Shown here: positions 22,848 through 34,000 of the stretch, piece after piece
Layout: each line of letters begins with the position of its first letter
Position numbering within the stretch: position 1 is the stretch's first letter
Assembly: GCA_900073065.1 (NCBI GenBank)
Contig: FJOG01000001.1
Location: 696,430-760,429, forward strand
DNA from: Phialocephala subalpina
Lineage: Eukaryota > Ascomycota > Leotiomycetes > Helotiales > Mollisiaceae
Length of the DNA: 64,000 nt
Direction of reading: 5' to 3'
The notes under the pieces: model-generated
The model's input: the letters and a program-made list of their open reading frames with translations, nothing else
Databases searched by the model: none
What the model was told of the DNA's origin: nothing
Made by a program: the position numbers and the translations under genes

Positions 22848-23580
22848 GTTCGTCGGTGATGATCATTTACGGGTACGGAAGAGGGTCGTATTTATACCCC
22901 ACGATCTCTAACTAGTGACTCGAAATGACAAAAATTAGAGTGGAAGAAACATCCTGCACAAGTAATAAGAATTACGCTGCACACTTTCGTAAGATGCCGT
23001 ATTGCACAGCCTTGTGAGTCATGCAGATAACTTAGATGACGTATCGAATCTCAAGAGATTGAAAACGATTCTTGAGGAGGGGAAGAGGAGCTTTGTAGGT
23101 ATAGAAGCGTTCTTTCTTTTTGGGTATTATATTCTATTTCTCATGATGATTGTTGAGCTCTTCATTATCTCACGAGCTGCGTTCTACCGCTAGAAGACTT
23201 ATCGGTTCCTTGTTTCATAGAAGAACAGAGGCCAAGGGTGTGGCGGGGTCCTAGGATGCCCGAGAAGAGAGCTGGTTGAAAGAATGGACAATAAATCGTT
23301 GTCAATTCCCATTTCGTTGTCAAATTTGCAACACTAGACGTTTTTAAGCACTTAAAAAGTAACGAGGAGGTATTGCAATCGTCCCAAAACCCCAAGCAGC
23401 TTTGATCGGAAGCAAGCAACGCTTGTCTCATTGGCCGCTAAGACGAGGAGGGAGCAAACATAAGAGGCCAGAATCGTGGAGCAACCACAGCAGGAGCTTG
23501 TGGCAGTTGATGGGCTATAGTATAGAAGAGGGCCGTATTTATACCCTGTGGTCGTTAGATAATGGCTCGAAATTTGGAGT
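22848..23580. repeat. Diverged duplicate pair around GTATTTATACCC
   Basis: 22878-22899 and 23525-23546 match at 21 of 22 positions across GAAGAGGG, CGTATTTATACCC. Weaker similarity extends about 40 bp on both sides (for example CTCGAAAT downstream of each copy). On the minus strand the core is GGGTATAAATACG, a good TATA box. Copies are in direct orientation, 647 bp apart. Confidence 0.55.
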
Positions 23581-23863
23581 TTGAGCGACTCATTCTGAAA
23601 CCTGCAGGCCAAGAACGAATTAAAAGAGGGTGGTGGAAAGGAGCGTGAATTCGGGATGGATCATACCTTCCTGATGGAGCGAGGCGCTGTTGCCATGCTC
23701 GAAGTAAAATTCCGCTGCATTCGCAGTTCTCCTTGTCTAGCATGTCCCTCTTCGCAAATTACGTTAATTCTGAGGCTGGAGGAGCAGAATGTTCATCTTC
23801 TTGGATACCTTGAGCCAATGAGAAGATTAGTAGATTGCCTTTTCTTTTGCACTCTTGAGTAAG

Positions 23864-24004
23864 GATGTTGGGATATGAGAATGTCTATTCTACTGAGTTT
23901 TGAATACTTAGTATTGGAAGAGTAGAATGTTCGTCCTTCTGGACTTTTTGATTCTAGTACTGGAATAGCAAAATGTCTGTTCTCCCAAACTTCGGAACCT
24001 TGAT
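23864..24004. repeat. Degenerate 46-bp minisatellite, three tandem copies plus one nearby
   Basis: Copies at about 23864-23911, 23912-23957 and 23958-24004 share a GGAATAG or GGAAGAGTAG start, AATGT, a TTCTxCTGGA centre and a TAG end. A fourth, isolated copy lies near 23775-23820. Divergence is high, so the expansion is old. Confidence 0.5.
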
Positions 24005-24699
24005 AATAATGGATGAGATTGTTGGTTCCTTTGTAGGTGAAGCTGAGCAATTATGCTCCATCTCTTCCTTTCCGAGCATTGATCTTTTGAACAGAGTTAA
24101 AAAGAACAGGAGCACGTGGGAGATTCAAATGAGTTCCAAAATTAGATAGACTGACATTCAGAAAATTGAGAAGCACAAAGCAATATCGCCAGAAGCAGAT
24201 AGCCCCGTCACCGGAAACAGAACCGAGAATGACGGCAAGTACTTCAGCATCACGTGCCCAAAATCCTCTGCACGCCTCCAGCTCCTCCACTCCACCTCGA
24301 AACAAGATCGGCAGCTCTCCCATAGGGCTAATTGTGATTGCAAACACTGAAATTCAACTCCCGGTACTGGAAACCTCATCCTCATCATCCATAAACGAAA
24401 GGATTGCTCGAAAGTTTTCACCTCACAAACACAGAGCCCTCCCAGGCCCAAACATCAAAAGCCAAGACCCGGGACTCACTTCAAAACAACTTCCAGATCC
24501 GATGCCAGCTAGCTCCAGCTTGAAAGGCTTGAGCATAATGTTCATCCATGATATTTGTTCACGGAAGGATTCTTGTTGACTTTTGAATCCACCACGGCGA
24601 GCTCAAGGACAAGCACAAGGCTCGAATCCCAAGCTCAAGTGGAGACGGACCGGGGAGAAGCTCGGTACGGCGCATCTCAAGCTCACCCGATGTTTCGGC

Positions 24700-25722
24700 A
24701 CATACTACTGGTATGAAAATGCAAATGCAAATGCAATGCAGGATTCCCTCCCGTTCCCACTTAGGATCCCCGAAACTTTGCGTTTTGTGCAAGGTACGGA
24801 GCGCGGTTGACTGGATGCGAGCAAACTTGTGGGGAAGCTCAAGCTCTTTTGGGAGTGGATTGCGAGTGTGAGGTTGCAGATGAGTCAGGAGATGTGTGAA
24901 TGGTGACAGGTTTGCTAGAAGAGGGGATGAAGAGGGGAATATATAATAGACTTTGCTTTGCTGCATTTTTCTTCCTCAAAGTCTGCAAAATTCTTGCTAG
25001 ACTGGAGAAGATAGAGGGTCAGCCTCCGGTTCTTGAGCTGAGAGTGAGAAGGTCGGAGACGAGAACTGGTGTGACTGGCTCCCTCTTCCCATCCATCACC
25101 ATCCCTACCCAAACTTCAGGCTGACAGGACGGGAGATACGGAAGCTGGGCTGCAGAAGCTGACGTGAAGTGAGCTGCTTTCCTTCATGCTTGCGATCATG
25201 CTGTTTCGTGCATCAGCTGTCTGTCAGCCGGAATTTCTGCGACTGAGCTCAAGCTACCCCGCGAAGGCCCGAGAAGGATTGTGCCCTGGACCTTGATGCG
25301 GACTGTTTGACGAATGTGATAAATGCAGCCGCACGTCCTGTCGATGTTTGTCTTTGCTTGCGGCTGTGCCTGCCATCCGAAGCCTGGAAGAGCATCAAAC
25401 ATGGTGGATTCAGTCGTGCGTGAAGCTCAGGCTCACAGACTCGGAATTAAGCTCCCTCGTCGCCCTCCGATGAAGGGAACCGAAGGATTTGAAGGTTCAA
25501 GCTCACGCATTGACATCTCCATTTTTGGTCGTCCTCGGCCCTGGAGCTTTTTTGGCGGGGTTGACTAAAGGTGGATGAGGAAAGATGCAGGGACCAGGAG
25601 AAGCGAGCTCCATTTTCCGTGGTGAGGTTTCTGTAATTCTGGAGATGCAGGCTGTGAAACGCGAGGTTATGGGGCCGATGTGACTCTGCATTGCATTTGC
25701 ATTTGCAGGTTGCAGTAGTTAC
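24700..25722. repeat. Diverged inverted duplication with a conserved ATGCAAATGCAA core
   Basis: A 22-bp string beginning TGCAAATGCAAATGC at about 24720-24741 recurs in perfect inverted form at about 25683-25704. Flanks also match weakly in inverted order: ACTACTG just outside one side, and CCCC...TTGCGTTT versus CCCC...TCGCGTTT on the other. The arms are about 940 bp apart. Confidence 0.5.
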
Positions 25723-28320
25723 CGCTGAGCAACGGTTGCTGAGGGTCGGTTGATGAGGTGCAGAATTCTCTGCATCTGGCTGGATCTTTCTCGCATGATG
25801 CGTCGTGATGGAGACAGAGAACAACGTTAAGTTGGGAATGGGGAGTTGGAATGCGAAGAGAAGAGATTCTCCATTCCAGAGCCGCAAACCTTAATTGAAA
25901 TTTGGCGGTATGACCAAAGCTGTGGAACGTTCCACAAGAGAGAAAAAAAGGTTTAAAGAAAACTTTTTTCTTCTTTTCGATGAAAAGGGTGGGGAAGTTT
26001 TCTCCGGTGCTCGGGCAAGGTCGAGTGGTGTCAAGTTTGAGAGTTGGTGATCATCTCGTGACTTCGCGCTTACTTTCCAATTCATTTGTTTACTTCTTGG
26101 CGTTGACACGTCTACGTCCGGGCGCTTCTCTTCTCGGTTTGAAGCTTCACGACTTCACCCGTCACCGAGTAAGGAACCGTTAGTTCCCGATGCTGTCTCT
26201 GCCGTGTCCGAGGTGAAGTGAAGTAAGCGCCGCCCCGCTGTCGACTCGCGCTGAGCTGAGCTGGAGCTTGGGGGAGCTTGGTGAGGGGTCGTGTGAACTT
26301 CCTTATTGGTGCTTTCCGTGTTTGAGAGAGATGAAATGGACGCAGCGCCTCGCGATTGTTGAAGATTCTATTTTTGCTTTTCAAGATACGCAATCTTGTA
26401 GGGCGTCAGTTCCCGTTGTCGGCGTCTGTCAGGAGACCGATATCGTGAGTTTCTAGTGGGATGGTGAGAAGTTGCATGTATGTTTGTTCTTGTTTACATC
26501 AAAACAAGAATCGCGTCTCTCAACCACGATTCGTTTCGTACCAGAACAGAAATTCATGCCGACGAAGAAACGATGAGGGGCAACATCAAGATGTTTTCTT
26601 GAAACCGAGAAAGATATGATGTCAGAGAAGCTTAGTCTCATCGATGAGAAGGAGAGGGATCGAGAGGATTTCCTGTTTTGGAAGAGTTGTGGATGGTTTG
26701 GTGGAGGATTGATGGGTGCGGTGCGCAATGCATGCCGTGCATAACCTTGTTTCTAACTCTCTGGGCGCTTCATGGGGCGACGCGAGGATAACGAATTGTG
26801 ATCAGCAGGGCCGGTTGTGGCATGGCTTCTTTTGGAACGGAGGAGGAAGAGGGACGCTCGATTGGGACGGGGAGACGGGGAGGAGGGAAGCTGGGATAGG
26901 AGCGCGTGTATTCATGGACCAGCGTCTCGAAGTTTCAATTAAGATGAGGTTTGGAAGTTTGGGAACAGCTGTTCGTGAGCGTTTGCAACATCTGATGATT
27001 TCCCATTTCCACTCTTCTGGTAAGGACATCCATCCAAGCTTGAACTGTACGAGAGTAAATTACAAGCTGACTCTGCGTTTGACTTTCTTGGCTTGCGTAT
27101 GGATGAATGAATGGGACCGCTGACAATTGAGGCTGAGCTGATTCCTGAGACGGAACCAGTGTCTGAAGCTGTCGATTGGATGGGGAAAAGAAGGCTGACT
27201 CTCTTATCGGGAATACCGGGGCTGCGTTGGCGGGGACACCTTCACCGCTGCTCATCTCGAAGACGGAAAGAATATGCACCTGTGGGAAGCCGCAGATGGT
27301 GTTGTTGCGGGCGGTTACGATTTCTATTTCATGCAGATGGTGGCAATGGAAGGGAAGGAAAGGAAAATGATGAAAGACAGGTGATCGACTGTCATTCTAA
27401 TTGAAGCTTCCGGCGGCTCAAAATTGAGGTTGCTTCCTTGCTTGTGGTGCCTGAGTGGATGGATGTGAAGGCTCTTTCTGCGCTTGTTTGTTGGCAGACG
27501 AACCGAGATTCTTACGTGAAGGGGTCCATCCCCGCCCTTAGCCGAGCTGCCATATCAAGCTCGCTGTCTTTCCGGGGCGACACGCTGTATTATTCTGGAA
27601 GTGATATGCGTGAGACTATTGGATGAACCAGACTTGAGGAAGAGGATAGAAATCTTGAATAGGAAATCGGAGAACTTGGTTCTTCATGTGGTGATGCCAT
27701 TGACAGCGGACGATGGGAGACGCGTTTGTAAATATTGACATCGCGTAAGAGAGATGCAAGCTTCAAACTGGTGTCGGAAAATTTATGCGGGGTTGTGCTG
27801 CATGCGCACTGCATCGTGAGCTTGAGCTTGAGCTCGGTCATGATCATGATCACGCTGCAGCATCTGAAAGATGGGATGCGACAAGAACCTGGAGGGGATC
27901 AAGCATAATCATCAGGCTCTTGAGATGGTGAAACTGGAGAATGAGCAGTCATTGATACGAGGATCCTCGAGAGGGATTGCCGGTGATAGAAATCGTTGGA
28001 GCCGTGAATCGTCGTGAGACTTGACCTTGAGCTTTCGTCTCGAGGAAGTTTTGTGCTTTGGTGATTCGGATAAATAAATGCTCACAGACGCTGTGAACAC
28101 TGATCGTGGAGGTGCTTTTCCTTCACGAACACTCTATAATACTGGTGACCTGGTCTATAATCATCAAACGCTCAGCGCACATCCTCACCCGTCATCCTGT
28201 ACGAGCGGAATCCATGCGCATCCCAGACATCGGCCCTGCTGTGACTTTGCTTTTGGTGGAAGGTTTTGCTCTCCCTTTCTAGAAATGCGAGCGATCAAAG
28301 AGAGCGATCTCTGTCTTGCA

Positions 28321-29222
28321 TGACGATATAAGGTTAACCGTGAATGCACGATACATCATACTGCACAATCAAGCAGGATTCCCATTATCTTTCTCTCACT
28401 CCCTGATGTGACCACTGTAACCTTCTCCAGACCTCACTCCCTCGCTGACCTCACTGTCCCAAACTCTGCACCGCACTTCATTCACACCTGCCTTGTTGGT
28501 GACCTGGACCTTGACCTTGCTGGTGTTCGCGCTGGCCTTGTCGCTGCAGGCCAAATCCCCGCCGTGGCCTTCGAACGAGGCTAGAGCTGTCGGGCGACAG
28601 CGAGTTCAGGAAATCGTCCCGGCAACAACGAACAGCGGCTCCACCACCAAAATCTAAATCCATGCTCAGCGACCTAGCGACCACCAGTCCACCCAGCAGG
28701 CCCTGCTCCACGCACTGCCAGGGAAACCAGAGCCAACCACACAAAACCACTCCGCTCCCCTTTGCTTTCAACATCCTCACCTCTCCTTGCCCTGCTGCAT
28801 CCTCAACACCTCTTGCGAGTACTTGTATCTCGAAAGGCCTCCTCCCAGCCTTTCGTATGCACCTTCTCGTCAACGAGTCCTACTAACCACACAGGAAAGC
28901 CACGACAAATTCTCCGCGCGGGCACAGGATAGGCACAGGCACAGGCACGACGACCAGAGCACCAAGTTCCGCAGAGCCTCGATGTATACGACCAGTCAAT
29001 AACCCACACCTCAATCGACACTGCTGCTGCGAACAGTTGCATTGCACGACCTTTGGACCTGCCATCTCCAATCGCCGTCGATCTCTGGACTCAGCACATC
29101 GAGCATCGCAATCAATTGACCTCCAAATCGATTCCCTGCAGCGGAATATACCTCGAACAGGGATCAATTGAAGATACCACAACGCCTCGGCTCGTAGTAT
29201 CACGATAGCCTCAACATTCACT
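28321..29222 (+). promoter_or_regulatory. Probable cdc25 promoter and long 5' leader
   Basis: A GATATAAGG element at about 28325 is followed by roughly 850 bp of C/T- and A/C-rich sequence typical of fungal 5' leaders, up to the cdc25 start at 29223. Several ATGs precede the start; one opens a 74-codon frame (28662-28883, ending near 28886). If this is transcribed leader, upstream reading frames would dampen translation of cdc25. The transcription start has not been shown. Confidence 0.45.
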
Positions 29223-31028
29223 ATGGAGGCCTCATCACCATTAGCAGCCATGCAGGCACCCTCCTTCATGCCAGCTTGGGGCCGCAATGACATGTATACC
29301 TCGCATCCGCATGCACACCTATCTGGGAGCGCATTTGGGCCTGGGTCGTTCAACTTCCGGGACCTCAGCATGAAGAGACCCTCCAAGCCAGACTACTTCC
29401 AGATGAAGCCTATTCGTGGATCTTCTCCCACAGCTAGTCTGGCGGCAGATCTTTCACAGAACTTCCATATCGATATGAGGTTGGCAGATCTCTCTTCTAA
29501 TTTTGGTGCTTCACTGACTCGTTGTAGCCCTCAATTGCCAACCCCACGGCGCTCACTCTTCACATCGAACCTGTTCGGAACAATTGATCTTCGGGGTAAG
29601 GATGGCAGATTGAAGGATATACAGGAGATGTTAACAAGACACAGAATCTGTCACAACTCCTCCGTTGCCGTCATCTTCCCCAGGACCATTGAACGAAATG
29701 ATGGATATCTCGCCCCTGCCACACAAGCAGCCATACTTTGCACAAATTGAGGTTCAATCCCCCACACCGGGCCACACACCAACAGAAGAGATCTCCATGC
29801 CTTCTTCGCCGCCTCGGCCGGCGTTTTTGGAGGCTCCGAAACCTTCTTACGGCGCAGAGTAAGCTAAATTACGCATTCCATCCACAGACATGCTAATTTT
29901 CTTTTCAGGCGACGCAAGAGTATATTAATTAGACCCTCCCTCACCCGAACCAAGGGATACTCCACGAATACTTTACCCTCTCGAAATTCGGATCAATTGC
30001 CTCCCTTCCGCTTCGGTGCTGGAAGCAGCAAATTGTCCACCTCAACCTCGATGTCTCTCGATGAATGTTTCATGGAGTCTCCTCCCCAGGAACGCCGGCC
30101 ACAATCTGCCAACAGCCCATCGGTGTCTATCTTAGGAGCTTCGAAACCACGATTCGGAAGCATGAACGGCATCTCGATACGCAATGGCTCACCAATTGGC
30201 AGCCATACACGGAGACCTTCCAATCCGTTAATTCGGCCGAGGAAACAGTTTCGTCGATCATTGAGCATGTTCGAGCACCCGGGAGATGTGATGAAGGGAA
30301 AGAACGAGCAGCCATGCAGTACACTCAACACCGTAATGGACGTTGACGAACTTCATCAGCCTGTTCTTCCACACTTCTTCCAAGAGGGTCAGCCCGATAG
30401 CATTCCCCGGATCACCCGAGATACACTGCTTCAGGTCCTTGATGGCAAATTCGACACCTCATTCGACCAACGCATGATCATTGATTGCAGATTCGAGTAC
30501 GAGTTTGAGGGAGGACATATTGATGGAGCTGTCAACTACAATGACAAGGAATTACTCGCAGGCCAATTGTTTGAAGCTAGTCTTCCAGGCAAAACCCTCC
30601 TAATTTTCCACTGCGAATACTCCGCTCACCGAGCACCCATTATGGCTCGTCATGTGCGAAAACAAGACCGTACGACTAATGCCGAACACTACCCCAAGCT
30701 CACCTACCCCGAAGTATATATCCTTGATGGCGGGTACAGTGCTTTCTTCGCCGAACACCGAGCTCGTTGCTTCCCCCAAAACTATGTCGAGATGGACGCA
30801 AAGGAGCATGCCTATACGTGTGAACGTGAGATGGGAAAGCTCCGCCACAACAGAAACAAACTGAGCCGAGCACAAACTTTTGCTTTTGGTCAAGGATCAA
30901 TTGACGACAGCCCTACCGCCCCAAATAGATCCAAGACAACCGGTAGCGCCGACCTGATGATGACAGGAATGACATCCCCCATGCTGGGTTACGATCGAGG
31001 ACAGGCACGACGTATGGTTTCATACTAA
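29223..31028 (+). CDS. cdc25: M-phase inducer phosphatase Cdc25
   Basis: Dual-specificity phosphatase that removes the inhibitory phosphate from Cdk1 to trigger mitosis; 552 aa, join(29223..29479,29528..29595,29645..29858,29909..31028). The N-terminal half is the regulatory region with short conserved motifs (FHIDMSPQLPTPRRSLF, DLRESVTTPPLPSS) and many Ser/Pro sites. The catalytic rhodanese-like domain (about 330-480) has RITRDTLLQVLDG, IIDCRFEYEFEGGHI and the active-site loop HCEYSAHRAP, with nucleophile Cys415 and Arg421. The Tyr-rich segment YILDGGYSAFF follows. Intron 1 is 48 nt with a weak GTTGGC donor and is open in frame; removing it gives the expected IDMSPQLPTP. Retention would insert 16 residues. 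The gene is flanked by two gene-poor blocks. Confidence 0.96.
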
Positions 31029-34000
31029 TATTTGCATTGGCACGGAGTTCTGGCATTTCTTGGCGTTTGGGTCTTCATCTATCGGCAGGTCTCCTTTGAC
31101 CCGTCAGCACTTCGAGTCCGCTGCATCTTCGAATCATCGAGCGGCACATTTCATATTTCCACTGGCGTTGGCGTGCATATTGCATCGGCATACTTTTGAG
31201 CTAGCATCCGCCCATTACCCTTCGATCGGATTGCCTCGAGTGGCAAGAGATCGATTGCAGCTTCTTTTTCACTTTTCCTCTTGGATCGGGAATCCGGGCC
31301 ACACTCTTTTGAACCTTGACGGCTTACGCCAACACGAACTACACATACCACGAGACGATCGCATATGAGAATATCACGATCACAGAAACACAATAAGAAT
31401 AACACCTTTTTCCTTTTTTCTATAGGTCATGACACCCGACCTCGACCTCTTTCTCCCCGAAATCGATCACACCAGAACGTATCGTACATATCAGAACCCC
31501 CTTTGGCATCATCATCTTTCGCACCCGCACATCATCGCCCCTCTCTTCGATATTCTTCGACTCTTCTTCGATTTCTTGTACGAGCTTCACCATACCTCCT
31601 CTTAATCCCTGGCTTCTTTTGCGTTTGGGTTTCGGCGGCACTGCTTTTTTGCTTTGCATTGAAATTGCATTTGGTCTTCATCTGCGCATGGCAGACGAAG
31701 TAAGCTGGAGACAGAGATTGAATTTGGAAGGAACTGAAGCATAGCATTGCGGATTTGAGGAATGAAAATGGAGATACTTGAGAGACACAGATGTGGAACC
31801 GGAGTGCAGTATTTTGACTGTTCGAGTATATTGATGCTGGGCTGGACGCTTATTGCAATTTTTCATTCAATTGGCATGGGCTGGTCTGGCTGGAAGCTGT
31901 GCTGTAGAGTACGACGCTGCTGCAGATTGATTTGCGTTATTGGTTGTTTGTCGGTTTTTTACGCATGCATAGCGGCCGCATACAGATAGTGGAGAGAGAG
32001 AGAGAATGAGCAGATGATGAGCAGATGAGCACACAGCAGAGAGTTGTGATGAAGAAGAGCGGAGAGAGAATAGCTATGCGAGTTTCGATTGTAGCTGTTG
32101 ATATTGAAACCTTTTCACAACAACCTCTGCTTGCCATGCGTGCAGTCTTTTTGGTGATGCTTCCCACCGCGGATCTTCATGCTTGCTTCTCGTCGTCGCA
32201 CATTACCGCTATTGACAGGTCGAGTGACTGCTGCCATTCCTGCTTCAAGTGTTCACGAAACGCATTCTGCTCTTCCTGCATGTTCATTGTTATCATCTCA
32301 AACATTCCGACCTGACTCCTCAATTCACTAGCAAAATCATCTTGAGCTCCCTAATATTCGCCCACATCACACCAATAATGCCCCCACCCGTCCACTTTCG
32401 GCCAATCTCGATCGATCGATCGATCCCATTCTCTCGCAGATTCAACCCAACCCATTTCGATTCTTCGTGTTCGTGTCGTCGAGATGACTTCTTCCCTTTC
32501 GGACATGAGAAGGATGGGTGAGGCACCAGGAGGATCACATGTTGGAGAGTGAGTGGGGCTTGAGATAAATTGGTTTCGGTGCTTGATATTTGACGACGTG
32601 AATTCTCTGACAGGAAGCTTTTGTCTAGTTGATTGAGTCGTGAACTGGTGCTTGAGTGTGAGGTGAGGAGATTCACGTGCGTGAGGTTAGAGAGGGCGAG
32701 AACGAGATGGGGAGAGTGAAAGAAAAGGGGAGGGGGGGTATATAACCCCTCCACTTCCCACTCAATCCTAAGGTTTCCACCAGATGTAAATGTGTCTAAA
32801 CGTCTGTTGATGGAGGGAGGGATGGATGGATGTTTCCGTTGGTGTTGTTTGTTGGGGTAGTGAGGGTTGGTGGGTGAGGTGGATGTGGGATGTGAGAGGG
32901 GAGTAAGTTGTGTTGTTGTGGTCGTGTGTTTGGGTTTGCTGTCAATTTTTCCAGATTTCCTTGCGTGTTCGGTGCTCACGCCTCTTTTCCTCCTAGGATT
33001 CCAACACAGTTCAAGGCATGATCCGTCTTCTGTTGGAACTAAAGCACAAAGGTAACAGCTTCAGGTCGACGGCAGAGCATAGACGTTCACTACGTCGTTC
33101 CAAGTGTTTTGATGTTTGGAATTTGGACGTGGTGAAGAGGATTTTATGCTTTAGTGGCTCCAGGATCCAGATGGGAGGTATTGCGTTATCGGAACTTTGA
33201 GTGAAGTGAGGAGGAAGTGAAAGAGGTTGCATGAGCTCGAAGGTATATAAACCTCTCCTCCTTTCTATCCTTACCTTCTTCAGTCCTCCAGAGGAGATGA
33301 AGTGCCTTCGCGATGGGCGAGGTTGGGACATGGATTTCAATTCGTGGATTTGATCTATCAGGGATGGGATCACGTATTTTTGGGGTGTTGAGGATAGAGC
33401 GTGGAAGTGAGGAGAGGATATGTTTGGGTGTTGGGTGTGAGGTTGTTATCGTCATTTTTGCTGTTGCCATTTCTCATCTTTGAATTCGCACACTTTTACG
33501 CCGGGCTAACAGCACCCTGACTCACCATCTCAGAGATATTCAAGCAAAGTTCTAATCTTGGACTGGGAATGCGCGAAGCTAGGTTGTATTCCTTTCCATG
33601 GCAAGCGCCCGGCCGGTCAGGTTTTTTCACCAACCAGAAGCGTGCGTTTACATCATACTGTTTGTATTGAGCGAGCAGATGTGTTTTATGCTCTGGCAGG
33701 AGGCGTGAGTATCACAAGGGTAGAGGTTAAGGAGGACATGCAGTCGCTTCTGATGTAGTAACGTCGTATCCTTCTGGAAAGAACGCCGCGCTTTTACGGT
33801 TCGCCTCCTTTCCCGTTCTGCTCCATCTAGATGATACCCAGTCCTCGGCTTTTAATCGAGAAGTGAATAGATTCCGAATGAAGTTATAGTGTCGCCTGGT
33901 CGAGAGGAAGGGCAGATTGAACTAGAGGGGTAGGAGGGGGATATAGCCTTCCCTCCTCCCTCGATTTCTGTCCCCTATATTCTCAAATGCCCAGATCCAA

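Larger units (their letters stand above)
21212..28320. other. 7-kb gene-poor block upstream of cdc25
   Basis: No gene is supported on either strand. Open frames are short (under about 150 codons), lack recognised domains and overlap one another. Visible structure includes: a TATA unit at 22447-22685; three copies of the minus-strand TATA-like element GTATAAATAC (22065-22074, 22888-22897, 23535-23544); a 46-bp minisatellite near 23.9 kb; a diverged inverted duplication around 24.7 and 25.7 kb; and recurrent AAGCTCAAGCTC-like strings (24.6-28.0 kb). Non-coding transcripts, regulatory DNA for cdc25 or decayed elements are all possible. Confidence 0.55.

Noticed and set aside
24166..24579. 137-codon plus-strand frame in the gene-poor block
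   Set aside because: Ser/Pro-rich low complexity, no domain, and no promoter or intron signs.
24559..25887. Two minus-strand frames (24559-24966 and 25447-25887)
   Set aside because: They lie on the two arms of an inverted duplication but in opposite senses, so they cannot both reflect a shared coding sequence; no family features.
32320..32979. 219-codon minus-strand open frame
   Set aside because: Thr/Pro/Ser-biased text with no domain; it runs across a TATA unit of the repeat array, and its composition reflects the G-rich plus strand.
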